Assembly (NCBI RefSeq): GCF_900107705.1
Contig: NZ_FNRE01000008.1
Span: forward strand, 62,001-126,000
Direction of reading: 5' to 3'
Length of the DNA stretch: 64,000 bases
DNA from: Prevotella sp. tc2-28
GTDB taxonomy: Bacteria; Bacteroidota; Bacteroidia; Bacteroidales; Bacteroidaceae
The notes under the pieces: model-generated
Database searches by the model: none
What the model saw: only the letters and a program-made list of their open reading frames with translations
What the model was told of the DNA's origin: nothing
Made by a program: the position numbers and the translations under genes
Shown: one piece after another, positions 25,437 through 35,834 of the stretch
Numbering within the stretch: position 1 is the first letter of the stretch
Layout: each line of letters opens with the position of its first letter

Positions 25437-26978
25437 TTACTTTGCGTATGCCACTGAGCGGGTCTCGCGGATGACTGTAATCTTCACCTGTCCAGGATAA
25501 GTCATCTCATTCTGAATCTTCGATGCAATCTGTCCACTGAGTGCTTCGGTCTCTGCATCATCCATTTTGTCAGCACCGACGATGACACGAAGTTCACGAC
25601 CTGCTTGAATAGCATAGGTCTTGGTAACCCCGGGATAACTCATCGCAATAGCCTCCAAGTCATTCAGACGCTTGATGTAGGCCTCAACTATCTCACGACG
25701 GGCACCAGGACGGGCACCTGAGATAGCATCACAAATCTGTACGATGGGCGCGAGAAGTGTTTGCATCTCCATCTCGTCGTGGTGTGCACCGATGGCATTG
25801 CAGATATCGGGTTTTTCTTTGTATTTCTCCGCAATTTTGGCACCATAGATTGCGTGTGGATCATCAGTATCCTCATCAGGAACCTTACCGATATCGTGCA
25901 ACAAACCGGCACGCTTAGCTTTCTTGGGATTCAAACCTAATTCGGCTGCCATGACAGCACAAAGGTTTGCGGTCTCTCGTGCATGCTGCAAGAGGTTCTG
26001 GCCGTAAGAAGAGCGATATTTCATTTTACCGATGATACGGATGAGCTCAGGATGCAAACCGTGGATACCGAGGTCAATAGCTGTTCGTTTTCCTGTTTCT
26101 ATAATCTCGTTCTCCAACTGTTTCTTCACCTTAGCAACAACTTCCTCAATGCGTGCAGGATGTATACGTCCGTCAGCCACCAACTGATGGAGTGCCAATC
26201 GACAAGTCTCACGACGCACGGGGTCAAAGGCTGAGATAACAATTGCCTCAGGAGTATCATCGACGACGATTTCAACACCACAAGCAGCTTCCAATGCGCG
26301 AATGTTACGTCCTTCACGTCCAATGACACGACCTTTGACATCGTCATTATCGATATGGAAGACGCTGACAGAGTTCTCCACAGCAGTTTCTGTGGCTACG
26401 CGCTGAATGGTCTGGATAACGATCTTCTTAGCCTGTGCATTGGCGTTGAGCTTTGCCTCGTCCATAATCTCGTTGATATAGGCCTGCGCATCTGTCTTGG
26501 CTTCATCCTTGAGCGACTCGACTAAACGTGCCTTAGCTTCTTCAGCAGAGAGTCCCGAAAGTTCTTCGAGTTTAGCACGCTCCTGCATCTGCATTTTTTC
26601 AAGCTCTTCTTGTTTCAGTGAAAGCAATTTTTTCTCGTTGTCTATGCGGTTCTGCTGGTTGTCGAGCTCATTCTTGCGACGTCCCAACTCTTCCTGACGC
26701 TGGTTCAGCGAGATTTCGCGCTGTTTCAGTTTGTTCTCGTTCTGCTGGATGTGCTGATTGCGCTGCTGAACTTCTTTCTCCAGTTCACTTTTCTTGTTGA
26801 GGAATTTTTCCTTAACTTCAAGCAGTTTCTTTTCCTTGATAACTTCCGCCTCTTTCTTGGCGGCATCAACCATCTCATTATATTTTCCCTTGATGACAAA
26901 GCGGAAAATCAAAAAGCCACACACACCACCCAAGACAAGGGCAGCGACGATGGCGATAATAGCAACAATGATATTCAT
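25437..26978 (-). CDS. rny: Ribonuclease Y
   Basis: 513 residues, usual length. Order: an N-terminal membrane anchor (residues 5-27), a long coiled coil (30-190), a KH domain ([13 protein letters not shown]) and an HD domain ([15 protein letters not shown]) with the metal-binding His-Asp pair. It is a membrane-bound endoribonuclease that starts mRNA decay. It lies 26 bases after zapA in the same orientation. Confidence 0.97.
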   Translation of the reverse strand: MNIIVAIIAIVAALVLGGVCGFLIFRFVIKGKYNEMVDAAKKEAEVIKEKKLLEVKEKFLNKKSELEKEVQQRNQHIQQNENKLKQREISLNQRQEELGRRKNELDNQQNRIDNEKKLLSLKQEELEKMQMQERAKLEELSGLSAEEAKARLVESLKDEAKTDAQAYINEIMDEAKLNANAQAKKIVIQTIQRVATETAVENSVSVFHIDNDDVKGRVIGREGRNIRALEAACGVEIVVDDTPEAIVISAFDPVRRETCRLALHQLVADGRIHPARIEEVVAKVKKQLENEIIETGKRTAIDLGIHGLHPELIRIIGKMKYRSSYGQNLLQHARETANLCAVMAAELGLNPKKAKRAGLLHDIGKVPDEDTDDPHAIYGAKIAEKYKEKPDICNAIGAHHDEMEMQTLLAPIVQICDAISGARPGARREIVEAYIKRLNDLEAIAMSYPGVTKTYAIQAGRELRVIVGADKMDDAETEALSGQIASKIQNEMTYPGQVKITVIRETRSVAYAK

Positions 26979-27004
26979 AAAAATTTTATATAGAGTTAAT
27001 GTTC

Positions 27005-27319
27005 TTACGCTTTTTGCTTTTCATCAAGAGCGCTTTCTATCTCAGCAGTAAGCCGTGCAAGAACATTATCATAGGGCAAGGTATCGTTGTGAGCATGCTC
27101 TCTCTGATACATCAGCGAGATATCTATCAGGGTCATCAGCGAGATGACATGATCACTTTTACGTCCCTTATATGCCTGAGCGTAGGCATTGTAACGTTCG
27201 GTAATCAGTTTGGCTGCCAAGCGATAGTATTCCTCATCTTCACGATTGATGACAACTTCTATCTCTTCGTCATAGACGTGCAGCCTGATATGTAATCGAT
27301 TCTTGTCCTGTTCCGGCAT
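27005..27319 (-). CDS. zapA: Cell division protein ZapA
   Basis: 104 residues. N-terminal beta part ([20 protein letters not shown]) then a C-terminal helix ([14 protein letters not shown]), as in ZapA proteins that bind and bundle FtsZ at mid-cell. It is flanked by a coiled-coil gene 12 bases upstream and rny downstream, a common Bacteroidetes arrangement. Confidence 0.88.
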   Translation of the reverse strand: MPEQDKNRLHIRLHVYDEEIEVVINREDEEYYRLAAKLITERYNAYAQAYKGRKSDHVISLMTLIDISLMYQREHAHNDTLPYDNVLARLTAEIESALDEKQKA

Positions 27320-27331
27320 GGCTTGTTCTCC

Positions 27332-27631
27332 TTATTGGTTTTCGTCACTGAGGATTGCAATGCACTTATTGACGTCTCGTATCAGCTTTGACAATCGGTC
27401 TTTGGCATTAGTCAGATTGCCGTCAGTAATCTCGATCATCTTAGCCATCTTAAGCGAATTGTAGTCGTTCTGCTGTTGTTCCAACTTTTCACTCAGCGAA
27501 GCGATTTCCTTCTTGCTGTTTTCTAACGATACACACAAACGAGCATTCTCCTTTTTCAGTTCTTGGAAACGGAGAATCATCTGCCGCAAGCGAGTTTCAA
27601 AGTTCGCTAAAGTTTTCTCATTAGCAGTCAT
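27332..27631 (-). CDS. Small coiled-coil protein upstream of zapA
   Basis: 99 residues from ATG 27631. A GTG at 27640 would add three residues, but it would lie at or before the start of transcription implied by the -7 box at 27650-27657. Nearly the whole chain is heptad-like coiled coil (RLRQMILRFQELKKENARL). It may be a ZapB-like partner of ZapA; this is inferred from fold and position only. Confidence 0.75.
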   Translation of the reverse strand: MTANEKTLANFETRLRQMILRFQELKKENARLCVSLENSKKEIASLSEKLEQQQNDYNSLKMAKMIEITDGNLTNAKDRLSKLIRDVNKCIAILSDENQ

Positions 27632-27649
27632 ACTCTTCACTTTATTCTA

Positions 27650-27657
27650 CAAAGGTA
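27650..27657 (-). promoter_or_regulatory. -7 promoter box of the zapA-rny operon
   Basis: The minus strand reads TACCTTTG, a full match to TAnnTTTG, 19-26 bases before the ATG at 27631. Confidence 0.55.
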
Positions 27658-27742
27658 GCATAATCGAATGAAAAATGAAAGATGGAAGACCAAAGATTAA
27701 GTTTTTTTAATACTTCAGCCTGCCAATCATGTCCTCCGACTA

Positions 27743-28357
27743 TTATTCTTTTGAGCTCGGTTCTTTTTTTGCCAACATAACAACCTTATAGACGAAATTG
27801 GTGGTCCATTCCTGAGTGAATCCCAATTTCTGGGAATATTGTCGGATAGCAACAACGGTCTTCATAACCCCCGGATCATTGAAATCATTTTTATGATAGA
27901 TGTCGTTGACGGTCTTCTGCGTCATCGTAAATATGGCACTTTTGAAAAATCCGGGTAGCCGCAACTTAAACTTCATCAGATTGCCTGTAAGCATCATCAA
28001 ATCTTGAGTGAAGCCAGAGAACTGGTACATATAAGTTTGTACGTCCTGCACTTTTTTGCAGCGCTTATGGATACTGGCGTCTATCTCCTTGGTAAAATTG
28101 TCATCCATACCATAGAGTTCCTTCAACATCTTCTTACAGCGTGACTTCTCAGCCAACCCAAGTCGATTGTTCTGTGTAGGCACCTTCAGCGTAGCCTTGA
28201 ACACACGCAGATCGGGCAATGCCGCCAAATTAGTAATGCCTAGGTCTGCTGCCATAACAGCCTGAAAATATACACGAATGAGCGTCATGAAGTCCTCCAT
28301 GCCGCCAGTTTTTTTTTCATCCCCCTTCTTTCCGAATAGCTTGCTTATGATACTCAT
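27743..28357 (-). CDS. Conserved hypothetical, helical cytoplasmic protein
   Basis: 204 residues, mostly helical, with basic patches (LAEKSRCKKMLKELYGM) and no membrane segment or signal peptide. Not recognised; I believe similar proteins occur in other Bacteroidales, but I could not search. It is divergent from rfbA, with its own minus-strand -7 box TATCTTTG at 28387-28394. Confidence 0.75.
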   Translation of the reverse strand: MSIISKLFGKKGDEKKTGGMEDFMTLIRVYFQAVMAADLGITNLAALPDLRVFKATLKVPTQNNRLGLAEKSRCKKMLKELYGMDDNFTKEIDASIHKRCKKVQDVQTYMYQFSGFTQDLMMLTGNLMKFKLRLPGFFKSAIFTMTQKTVNDIYHKNDFNDPGVMKTVVAIRQYSQKLGFTQEWTTNFVYKVVMLAKKEPSSKE

Positions 28358-28386
28358 TATTAAACTGTTTTATCCATTTTTGCGTG

Positions 28387-28446
28387 CAAAGATACAAAAT
28401 AATTGGTAATAGACAATTGATAATTAATAATTATTTTCTATCTTTG
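28387..28446. promoter_or_regulatory. Divergent promoter region between the hypothetical gene and rfbA
   Basis: Minus strand TATCTTTG at 28387-28394 for the hypothetical gene. Plus strand TATCTTTG at 28439-28446 for rfbA, with ATTG 19 bases upstream as a weak -33 box. Confidence 0.55.
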
Positions 28447-28474
28447 CAACGAAAATACAATAAAACAACATAAA

Positions 28475-29359
28475 ATGAAAGGCATCGTACTTGCAGGAGG
28501 CAGTGGAACACGCCTCTACCCTATCACAAAAGGTGTGTCAAAACAGCTTATTCCTATTTTTGACAAACCCATGATTTATTACCCCATCTCTACACTGATG
28601 TTGGCTGGTATCCGTGAGATCCTCATCATCTCAACGCCTTATGACCTGCCAGGTTTCAAGCGTCTGTTAGGTGATGGTTCTGACTTAGGTGTTCGTTTTG
28701 AATATGCTGAACAGCCCAGTCCCGACGGACTGGCCCAAGCATTTATTATTGGCGAGGACTTTATCGGTGAAGACTGTGTCTGCCTGGTTCTTGGCGACAA
28801 CATCTTCTATGGGGGTGGATTCACAGGTATGCTGAAACAAGCTGTAGCCAATGCTGAAGAGAACGGACAAGCCACCGTATTCGGCTACTACGTTAACGAC
28901 CCTGAGCGCTATGGCGTGGCAGAATTCGACAAGGATGGCAACTGCCTTAGCATTGAGGAAAAACCCGCAAAGCCCAAGTCAAACTATGCCGTCGTCGGAC
29001 TATACTTCTATCCCAATAGTGTGGTGGAGATTGCCAAGAACATCAAACCCAGTCCCCGTGGTGAGCTGGAGATTACCACAGTCAACCAGGAATATCTGCA
29101 CCAAAAGAACCTGCTGGTACAAACCCTGCAACGAGGATTTGCATGGCTCGATACAGGCACACACGACTCTCTGTCTGAGGCTTCCACTTTTATTGAAGTC
29201 ATTGAGAAACGTCAGGGTCTAAAGGTTGCCTGTCTGGAGGAGATAGCCTTCAAACGGGGATGGATAGACAAAGAACAACTCAAGAAACTGGCCGAGCCGA
29301 TGGCCAAAAATGACTATGGAAAATATCTGCTCCGTCGCGCAGAGGAAGACGTCAAATAG
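28475..29359 (+). CDS. rfbA: Glucose-1-phosphate thymidylyltransferase
   Basis: 294 residues, usual length. N-terminal motif [20 protein letters not shown] and metal/substrate motif VLGDNIFYG are diagnostic. It makes dTDP-glucose from glucose-1-phosphate and dTTP, the first step to dTDP-L-rhamnose. The rhamnose gene rfbD lies 9 kb away; rfbB and rfbC are not in the window. Its end overlaps the convergent kinase fusion by 8 bases. Confidence 0.95.
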   Translation: MKGIVLAGGSGTRLYPITKGVSKQLIPIFDKPMIYYPISTLMLAGIREILIISTPYDLPGFKRLLGDGSDLGVRFEYAEQPSPDGLAQAFIIGEDFIGEDCVCLVLGDNIFYGGGFTGMLKQAVANAEENGQATVFGYYVNDPERYGVAEFDKDGNCLSIEEKPAKPKSNYAVVGLYFYPNSVVEIAKNIKPSPRGELEITTVNQEYLHQKNLLVQTLQRGFAWLDTGTHDSLSEASTFIEVIEKRQGLKVACLEEIAFKRGWIDKEQLKKLAEPMAKNDYGKYLLRRAEEDVK

Positions 29360-31286
29360 CGAATTCCTCTACGCAACGGCGTAGTGCTTTGGGATTTCCC
29401 ATATCATACATATCACCTTGCAGGCGGATGCCCATCATACCGCTCTTCTTTCGCACAGCCTCAAGGGCTGAGGTCAGTTCTATCTCCCGAGTGTTATCGC
29501 CCTCGGCATCGGCATTTTGAATATCAGTTTCCAATTGTACAAAGACGTCTGGAGTCAGGATGTACTGTCCGAAAACGCTATAGTACTCACGCTGTCCTTC
29601 GGCATTGCGCACACCCAGGAACTCTTCAGCATAACTTGCCTTGGGTTTCTCGTGCATCACTGATACGTTAAGAATGGTGCGTTCCTTGTCTTCCCATACA
29701 CCACTTAGAATACCATAATGGCTAACTTCGGCCAACGGCACAGGATGAATGCTAACCATTAACTGGTTATAGCGTTCGTACTCCTCTATCATCTGCAAAG
29801 CACAAGACTTATTGGTACGCGTACGGTAAAGCGTGTCGCCCAACAGTAGTAATACCGGTTCATTGTTGGCAAACTCAGCAGCTTGATATACGGCATGACC
29901 GAAACCACGTTTTTCGTGTTGGTAGACATAACGCAAACGCTTACCGATAGCAAGAATGCGGTTCTCGTAATCTTGGGCCTCAGTATTCAACTTATGAAGA
30001 TGTTCCTCAGAAAGAGGACGTTCGAAGAATTCTGTATACAGAAGGCGTTCCTCCTCTGAACCGAGCACGAGACAGATTTCCTCTATCCCACTCCGTACCA
30101 ACTCCTCCAACAAAATCAAAATGACTGGACGTACCATGCCGTCAGGACAGGGGATTGGAAAGAAATCTTTCTTCAGAGCACGGGTAGCAGGATAAAGGCG
30201 GGTGCCGAAACCTGCAACAGGAATGATGGCCTTGCGCACGGTATGAACAGGATGGATGGTCAGCGGATAGGCTCTCATTCCCAAAGCGTTCAGGTAGTCA
30301 ATCAACTGCTGTTGGCTCTCAGCATCGCGAGCTAAGAACTGCACGCTACCGTCGCCATGGGAACCTACGCCCTTGCCGCCATAGGATAGCGCCTTGACGC
30401 GTTCGTCTTCCAGTATCTGATGCAGTCTAGGAGCCTCCAACGCATGGGACATGGGGACTACATATTTGTCAAACATTGTTTCCGCCTCGGTCATCAACCG
30501 TCCAAGGGCCTCCACGTCACCCTCCGCCATATAGCTAATAGCTCTTTCTACGATTTCCTGATTCCACTCCCCCAACGCCTTATGCAAGTTCTCTTCTGCC
30601 TCATTAGAAGCAAAAGGGTATGCCTTGTTCAAGTCTGACAGAATCTTAATAGTATCCTTCGAGGCACAGAGGTCGGCAAACACCCAGCGGAGTGTCTTCT
30701 TCACATTTAGAGCCTTCACCTCGATCTCATCACCATCAAAGGTCATCAGGTTTGGTTTTACACCAAAAGCACACGCCTGGTCCAAACGGCCGCAACGCGA
30801 AGATGTACGCAACTCGCCAACATAGGCGATATTCATCTCGCCCAATGTATTCAGGTTCAACTGATACAGTTGGTTAAAAGCACGTGCTACCAACACGCAA
30901 ATGGCTGCCGAGGAAGACAGTCCGCTCTTCATCGGGAGCGTCATATGGGTAATGCGAATGCGAACTCCACCCACCTTATACCATTCCAGCATATAGGAGG
31001 CGACACCAGCACAGTAGCAGAAGAATGAACCCGACTTAGCCACCGACTTCAGCTCGGCCTCGTTCATACGGCATGAGAAGTCACTCCATTCCTGGGATAT
31101 CTCAGGGGCATCACTGTACATCTCAAAGATAGACGATTTTTCCACCTCAGCATAGATACCTTGCTCTATTCCTGTCACGATAGAGGCACCTGGCATGATG
31201 TCCGCATTCATGGTGCGGTAGTGGCCCGCCCAGTCTGTATGTTCCCCAAAAAGGCACAAACGCCCTGGAACGAAAAGATTTACCAT
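29352..31286 (-). CDS. Fusion of GHMP sugar kinase and sugar-1-phosphate nucleotidyltransferase
   Basis: 644 residues. Residues 1-350 are a GHMP kinase with galactokinase-like [15 protein letters not shown], the ATP loop [11 protein letters not shown] and the third motif [15 protein letters not shown]. Residues about 355-644 are a GalU/RmlA-like nucleotidyltransferase ([29 protein letters not shown]). Together they would turn a free sugar into sugar-1-phosphate and then an NDP-sugar, the same logic as Bacteroides Fkp but with the domains in the opposite order. The sugar is not known; galactose, a uronic acid or arabinose would fit the family. A -7 box lies at 31320-31327. Confidence 0.85.
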   Translation of the reverse strand: MVNLFVPGRLCLFGEHTDWAGHYRTMNADIMPGASIVTGIEQGIYAEVEKSSIFEMYSDAPEISQEWSDFSCRMNEAELKSVAKSGSFFCYCAGVASYMLEWYKVGGVRIRITHMTLPMKSGLSSSAAICVLVARAFNQLYQLNLNTLGEMNIAYVGELRTSSRCGRLDQACAFGVKPNLMTFDGDEIEVKALNVKKTLRWVFADLCASKDTIKILSDLNKAYPFASNEAEENLHKALGEWNQEIVERAISYMAEGDVEALGRLMTEAETMFDKYVVPMSHALEAPRLHQILEDERVKALSYGGKGVGSHGDGSVQFLARDAESQQQLIDYLNALGMRAYPLTIHPVHTVRKAIIPVAGFGTRLYPATRALKKDFFPIPCPDGMVRPVILILLEELVRSGIEEICLVLGSEEERLLYTEFFERPLSEEHLHKLNTEAQDYENRILAIGKRLRYVYQHEKRGFGHAVYQAAEFANNEPVLLLLGDTLYRTRTNKSCALQMIEEYERYNQLMVSIHPVPLAEVSHYGILSGVWEDKERTILNVSVMHEKPKASYAEEFLGVRNAEGQREYYSVFGQYILTPDVFVQLETDIQNADAEGDNTREIELTSALEAVRKKSGMMGIRLQGDMYDMGNPKALRRCVEEFAI

Positions 31287-31319
31287 AATCCCTTATTATT
31301 AATCGGTTGAAAATTTGCA

Positions 31320-31327
31320 CAAAGGTA
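31320..31327 (-). promoter_or_regulatory. -7 box of the kinase-nucleotidyltransferase gene
   Basis: The minus strand reads TACCTTTG, about 35 bases before the start codon; no clear -33 box. Confidence 0.45.
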
Positions 31328-31366
31328 ATGCAAAATATTGGAATTATGCATTTTTTAAGTATTTTA

Positions 31367-31398
31367 TTTGGTCATTTAGATATTTTTACCTACTTTTG
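31367..31398 (+). promoter_or_regulatory. Promoter of the ECF sigma gene
   Basis: TTTG at 31367-31370, exactly 20 bases, then TACTTTTG at 31391-31398; a complete Bacteroidetes consensus. The leader is about 80 bases. Confidence 0.7.
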
Positions 31399-31484
31399 CA
31401 CTCGATTGTTACAATTATTAATAACCCATAATAGAAAACGCCTATCGAAAAAGCTCTACTTCATTAAACAAAAACATTTGAAAA

Positions 31485-32084
31485 ATGAAGAATTATGTTG
31501 GCTATACCGACGAGCAGTTGGCATTGCTTTATGTAAAAGGAGACAACGAGGCTTTTGATGAGTTATTATCACGCAATCAGAAGGCTATTTACTCGTACAT
31601 ACTTTTTCTTGTCCACGATCCAGAAATTGCAAATGACATATTTCAGGAGACCTTTGTCAAAGTTATCTCCAAACTTCAGGAGGGCCGTTACACGGATTCT
31701 GGAAAATTTTCGTTTTGGGTTAAGCGCATTGCACACAACATCATCGTCGACACCTACCGTCACCAGAAGTCGACCCACATCGTCGAACCCACTAAGGACA
31801 ACGACCTAAGCGTTCTGAGTTCAAACGACCTCATGGACATCAACCGTGAAAATGAACTTGTCAACACACAAGTAGCTATCGACCTAAAGAAAATGATGGA
31901 ATCGCTGTCTGAGCCTCAACGTGCCGTCGTCCACTTGCGTTTCTATCAGAATCTCTCGTTCAAGGAGATTGCTGAACAGACGGGGGTAAGCATCAACACG
32001 TCACTTGGGCGCATGCGCTATGCACTCATCAACATGCGTCGCATGGCACGTGAAAATGGTCTCCAACTACATTGGGAATTATAA
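31485..32084 (+). CDS. ECF-type RNA polymerase sigma factor
   Basis: 199 residues. Region 2 (ANDIFQETFVKVISKL, SFWVKRIAHNIIVDTYR) and region 4 (LSEPQRAVVHLRFYQNLSFK, then EIAEQTGVS) are both present; no region 3. It would direct RNA polymerase to a small regulon. No anti-sigma (FecR) gene is next to it, so it is not the usual SusC-linked type. It converges on rpe with a 10-base gap. Confidence 0.92.
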   Translation: MKNYVGYTDEQLALLYVKGDNEAFDELLSRNQKAIYSYILFLVHDPEIANDIFQETFVKVISKLQEGRYTDSGKFSFWVKRIAHNIIVDTYRHQKSTHIVEPTKDNDLSVLSSNDLMDINRENELVNTQVAIDLKKMMESLSEPQRAVVHLRFYQNLSFKEIAEQTGVSINTSLGRMRYALINMRRMARENGLQLHWEL

Positions 32085-32094
32085 TAGCGACTAT

Positions 32095-32745
32095 CTAAAG
32101 ACTACGCAGTTGACGGATAGTCTCCTCGGGAGTCGCACTCTTGAAAACGTAGCTGCCACTAACCAAAACATCAGCACCCGCTTTCACTAAGCGAGGAGCG
32201 GTTTTTTCTTGTACACCTCCATCAATTTCTATCAATGCCTTTGATCCGCTTTCGTCTATCAGCTTGCGCAAACGACTGACTTTCTGGATGGTGTTCTCAA
32301 TGAAGGTCTGCCCACCAAAACCTGGGTTGACACTCATAAGCAACACCATATCTACATCGCAGATAATGTCTTCAAGCACTGAGACTGGTGTTGACGGATT
32401 TAGGGTCACACCGGCCTTCATACCAGCAGCATGAATTTCCTGCACCGTGCGGTGCAAATGCGTACAAGCCTCTACGTGAACATTCATCATCATGGCACCC
32501 AACTTGGCGGTCTGCTTGATATACTGTTCGGGATGAACTATCATATAATGGACATCCAGCGGCTTCTGACATTTCTTGGCAACGGCTTCCAATACAGGGA
32601 AGCCAAACGAAATGTTCGGAACGAACACGCCGTCCATCACATCCAAGTGTAACCAATCAGCCTCACTACGGTTAATCATTTCCAGCTCACTGTCAAGATG
32701 CAGGAAATCAGCAGCGAGCAACGACGGAGATATTATTGTAGCCAT
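32095..32745 (-). CDS. rpe: Ribulose-phosphate 3-epimerase
   Basis: 216 residues, TIM barrel. The metal and catalytic motif LHLDVMDGVFVPNISFG and the late MSVNPGFGGQTF loop are typical. It interconverts ribulose-5-phosphate and xylulose-5-phosphate in the pentose phosphate pathway. A small ORF overlaps its start by 38 bases. Confidence 0.96.
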   Translation of the reverse strand: MATIISPSLLAADFLHLDSELEMINRSEADWLHLDVMDGVFVPNISFGFPVLEAVAKKCQKPLDVHYMIVHPEQYIKQTAKLGAMMMNVHVEACTHLHRTVQEIHAAGMKAGVTLNPSTPVSVLEDIICDVDMVLLMSVNPGFGGQTFIENTIQKVSRLRKLIDESGSKALIEIDGGVQEKTAPRLVKAGADVLVSGSYVFKSATPEETIRQLRSL

Positions 32746-32845
32746 TTCTTATTTTTTTATTCTCATTACACATACGAGCAAACTGTTTCAGAAACAGGAT
32801 GGTCGAAGGGGTAGGCTTACATTCGTCTTGAGTAAAATGTTGCAT
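32708..32845 (-). CDS. Possible small conserved protein between fmt and rpe
   Basis: 45 codons, ATG at 32845, TGA at 32708-32710, overlapping the start of rpe. The first part (MQHFTQDECKPTPSTILFLK) resembles small Bacteroidales proteins starting M..F..DECKPT..TL..IKQ that I recall as conserved but unnamed. The overlap suggests translational coupling to rpe. No Bacteroidetes promoter boxes are clear upstream, so it may be read from fmt. It could still be a chance ORF. Confidence 0.45.
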   Translation of the reverse strand: MQHFTQDECKPTPSTILFLKQFARMCNENKKIRNGYNNISVVARC

Positions 32846-32916
32846 AGGCAGTTATGTTTTGTATTCATTTATCTCTATAACGAATATTAAATTCCTTTAT
32901 TGTATCAAATTAAAAA

Positions 32917-33879
32917 TTATTTCACGCGACAGAGCTCGATGTCTTTCATTCCATTCAGGAAGTCATGTGTCTGCATGCGTTTCTTACCTGCCAACTGCAG
33001 TTCTACGATTTCCAATTGTTCGTCAGCTGCTGAGATGCAGAGTGTCTTACCGTCTAAGTTGAGCACACCGATCCCCTGCCCTTTCCTTCCTGTCTTATGC
33101 GTCATGTAGATTTTCAGTATAGTTTCCTTTCCGTCCGGGGAGACCAGTGTTGTCCACGCGCCGGGGTAAGGACTCAGTCCGCGTACGAAGTCATACACCT
33201 GCTTAGCAGTCTTCGACCAATCCACCTCACACGTTTCCTTAAAAATCTTGGGGGCTGGTTTTAAATCTGCGACATCTTCCTGCGGAATACTCGCGGGATG
33301 TCCGTCTGCAGCCACAATTGTGTCAAGCGTCTCCAAGCATATCTGAGCCCCCAGGTGCATCAGTCCGTCATAGACATATTCCACATCCGCATCGTCTGGA
33401 ATATCGAAAGTTTTCTTCATGATGATACGTCCTGTGTCGATGTCGTGATCAAGGAAGAACGTCGTCACACCCGTCTGTGTCTCTCCATTGATGACAGCCC
33501 AGTTGATAGGTGCTGCACCACGATATTGAGGCAATAGGGCTGCATGCACATTGAAAGTTCCGTATTCCGGCATTGCCCATATCACCTCTGGTAACATTCT
33601 GAAAGCCACCACCACCTGCAAGTTAGCGCTGTATGCGCGCAATTGATCCACAAACTCCGGGTCCTTCATCTTTACCGGTTGCAACACCGGCAACCCATGA
33701 GCCACAGCATATTGCTTTACTGCCGATGGTTGCATCTCTGTCTGATGACGGCCTACGGGTTTGTCTGGTTGTGTCACCACCGCCACCACGTTATATCCAT
33801 TATCCATCAAAGCCTGCAATGTTTCCACAGCAAACTCCGGTGTACCCATAAAAACTATCCTCAAGTCTTCTTTTGTCAT
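32917..33879 (-). CDS. fmt: Methionyl-tRNA formyltransferase
   Basis: 320 residues. N-terminal Rossmann formyltransferase part (RIVFMGTPEFAVETLQAL), formyl-folate site FNVHAALLPQYRGAAPINWA with the family HxxLLP motif, and a C-terminal OB-like domain. It formylates initiator Met-tRNA. It has its own promoter at 33900-33930. Confidence 0.96.
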   Translation of the reverse strand: MTKEDLRIVFMGTPEFAVETLQALMDNGYNVVAVVTQPDKPVGRHQTEMQPSAVKQYAVAHGLPVLQPVKMKDPEFVDQLRAYSANLQVVVAFRMLPEVIWAMPEYGTFNVHAALLPQYRGAAPINWAVINGETQTGVTTFFLDHDIDTGRIIMKKTFDIPDDADVEYVYDGLMHLGAQICLETLDTIVAADGHPASIPQEDVADLKPAPKIFKETCEVDWSKTAKQVYDFVRGLSPYPGAWTTLVSPDGKETILKIYMTHKTGRKGQGIGVLNLDGKTLCISAADEQLEIVELQLAGKKRMQTHDFLNGMKDIELCRVK

Positions 33880-33899
33880 ACCTTATTTGTTTATTGATG

Positions 33900-33930
33900 C
33901 AAAGGTAGTGCAAATCGAGCGGAATGCAAA
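33900..33930 (-). promoter_or_regulatory. Promoter of fmt
   Basis: On the minus strand TTTG (33927-33930), 19 bases, then TACCTTTG (33900-33907), about 20 bases before the start codon. Confidence 0.65.
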
Positions 33931-33998
33931 ATAAATTAGAATATATTTTCACTACCGAAAATGATAAAAGCGGTGTCTTTTTCGATGACCTGCCTCCT

Positions 33999-35804
33999 TT
34001 AATCCTGACTAAGATCGTGAACCATTTTGCGATACATGTTATACATGCGTTTGCGGGAGATATAGCCCTTCAAGTGACGGTTGGCATCAAGGACAGGGAG
34101 CCAGTCGGCCTGAGTGCGTTCGAAAGTTTTCATAACTTCCGTCATCGGAGTACCGTCGCTCAGTACAGCAGCAGGCTCTACCATCAGTTGATGAGCCTTG
34201 AAATGGTTATATAGTTCGGTGCGAAAGACGACATGACGAATTTTCAGGATATTGATTTCGCCCAATAGTATTCCCGCTGCATCAGTCACAGGAAGCACAG
34301 AGTTGCGCGAACGACTAATCTTATGTACCATCTGCCCCAACTCCATATCGGCATCCACTGCCTGATAGTCGCGGTCGATGACAGAGTCAAGGCTCATCAA
34401 GGTCAACACAGCATGGTCGGTATGATGGGTGACTAGTCGTCCCTGGCGCGCCAGTCGCATGCCGTAGATGCTATGTGGCTCGAAAATAATGATGGTGAGA
34501 TAGGCTGACACTGAAACAATCATCAGCGGCATGAAAAGATTGTAGCCACTGGTAATCTCGGCAATAAGGAAAATACCTGTCAAAGGAGCATGCATGACAC
34601 CCGACATAACTCCTGCCATTCCCAATAGGGCGAAGTTTTTCTCTGGGACATAGACTCCTATCTGATGGATATTCCACAAACGGGCAAAGAGGAAGCCTGT
34701 GAAGCAGCCGATAAACAAAGAAGGAGCAAACGTACCACCACAGCCTCCGCCACCATTGGTAGCAGATGTTGCAAACACCTTCGTCAGCAATACCAGTCCA
34801 ATATAAGCAATCAGGTATTCGGGATGTCCATAAAATAGTGAACCGTCCAACAGCATATTCCAGTCGGCCTCAGTACTTCCGTTAAGAAGGAGGTTGATGG
34901 CATGATAGCCTTCACCATAGAGTGAGGGGAACAGGAAGATAAGGGTGCTCAAAATGATACCGCCAATGAATAACTTGACATAGGGTTTGTCCTTAAAACG
35001 AGCAAACATGTCCTCGCAGGCATTCATGGTACGAATGAAATATAGGCTTACAAGTCCGCAGCTGATGCCTAACAGAATGCTGGCAGGGACACGCTGGACG
35101 GTCCAGTCTGAATCCAGATGAAACGAGAACAGCACCGCATTGCCACTAAAAATATAGGTGAAGCAGGTGGCCGTAACACAAGACACCAAGATGGGAAGCA
35201 GCGAGGCCATCGTTAGGTCAATCATTAGCACCTCGAGAGTGAACACCAAGCCGGCAATAGGAGCCTTGAAGATGCCTGCAATAGCACCTGCAGCACCACA
35301 GCCAACCAGAGTCATCAGCGTCTTGTTATCCATGCGGAACAGTTGCCCGAGATTAGAGCCAATAGCTGATCCTGTCAGCACAATAGGAGCCTCGGCACCC
35401 ACCGAACCACCAAAACCGATGGTAATGGCGGAGGCAATAACGCTCGACCACGTGTTATGCGACTTCAATCGTGAGCGATTGGACGAGATGGCATAGAGAA
35501 TACGCGTGATGCCGTGTGATATATTATCCTTCACCACATAACGCACAAAAAGCGACGTCAGATAAATACCGATGACGGGATAGACCAGGTATAACCAGTT
35601 GTAGGAATCAGCCTGGAAACGTCCCGTCAACAAGGCAACTATCTGGTTAATAAGACCATGAAGGACAAAGGCAGCCACAGCAGCGAAAAAGCCTACAAAG
35701 AAAGCAAGAACAAGTAAGAACGTCCTGTCACTCACATGTTCCACCCGCCATGTATGCAGTCGCTGCAACCAGGTAGTTTTTTCTGTTTTTATTGCTTTAT
35801 CCAT
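33999..35804 (-). CDS. ClC-type chloride channel/transporter with CBS domains
   Basis: 601 residues. The membrane part has GFGGSVGAEAPIVLTGS (gating Glu in GAEAP) and IAGIFKAPIAGLVFTLEVL; residues about 450-590 hold two CBS domains (VIDRDYQAVDADMELGQMVH and after). It probably exchanges Cl- and H+ or passes Cl-. It is the last gene of the lysE-clcA operon, 30 bases after tsaC. Confidence 0.92.
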   Translation of the reverse strand: MDKAIKTEKTTWLQRLHTWRVEHVSDRTFLLVLAFFVGFFAAVAAFVLHGLINQIVALLTGRFQADSYNWLYLVYPVIGIYLTSLFVRYVVKDNISHGITRILYAISSNRSRLKSHNTWSSVIASAITIGFGGSVGAEAPIVLTGSAIGSNLGQLFRMDNKTLMTLVGCGAAGAIAGIFKAPIAGLVFTLEVLMIDLTMASLLPILVSCVTATCFTYIFSGNAVLFSFHLDSDWTVQRVPASILLGISCGLVSLYFIRTMNACEDMFARFKDKPYVKLFIGGIILSTLIFLFPSLYGEGYHAINLLLNGSTEADWNMLLDGSLFYGHPEYLIAYIGLVLLTKVFATSATNGGGGCGGTFAPSLFIGCFTGFLFARLWNIHQIGVYVPEKNFALLGMAGVMSGVMHAPLTGIFLIAEITSGYNLFMPLMIVSVSAYLTIIIFEPHSIYGMRLARQGRLVTHHTDHAVLTLMSLDSVIDRDYQAVDADMELGQMVHKISRSRNSVLPVTDAAGILLGEINILKIRHVVFRTELYNHFKAHQLMVEPAAVLSDGTPMTEVMKTFERTQADWLPVLDANRHLKGYISRKRMYNMYRKMVHDLSQD

Positions 35805-35834
35805 TCGCAGACATAAAAATACAAATAGGTTTGA

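Noticed and set aside
33924..34214. 96-residue plus-strand ORF at the clcA end
   Set aside because: Most of it is antisense to clcA; only about 75 bases are free, and no promoter boxes fit.
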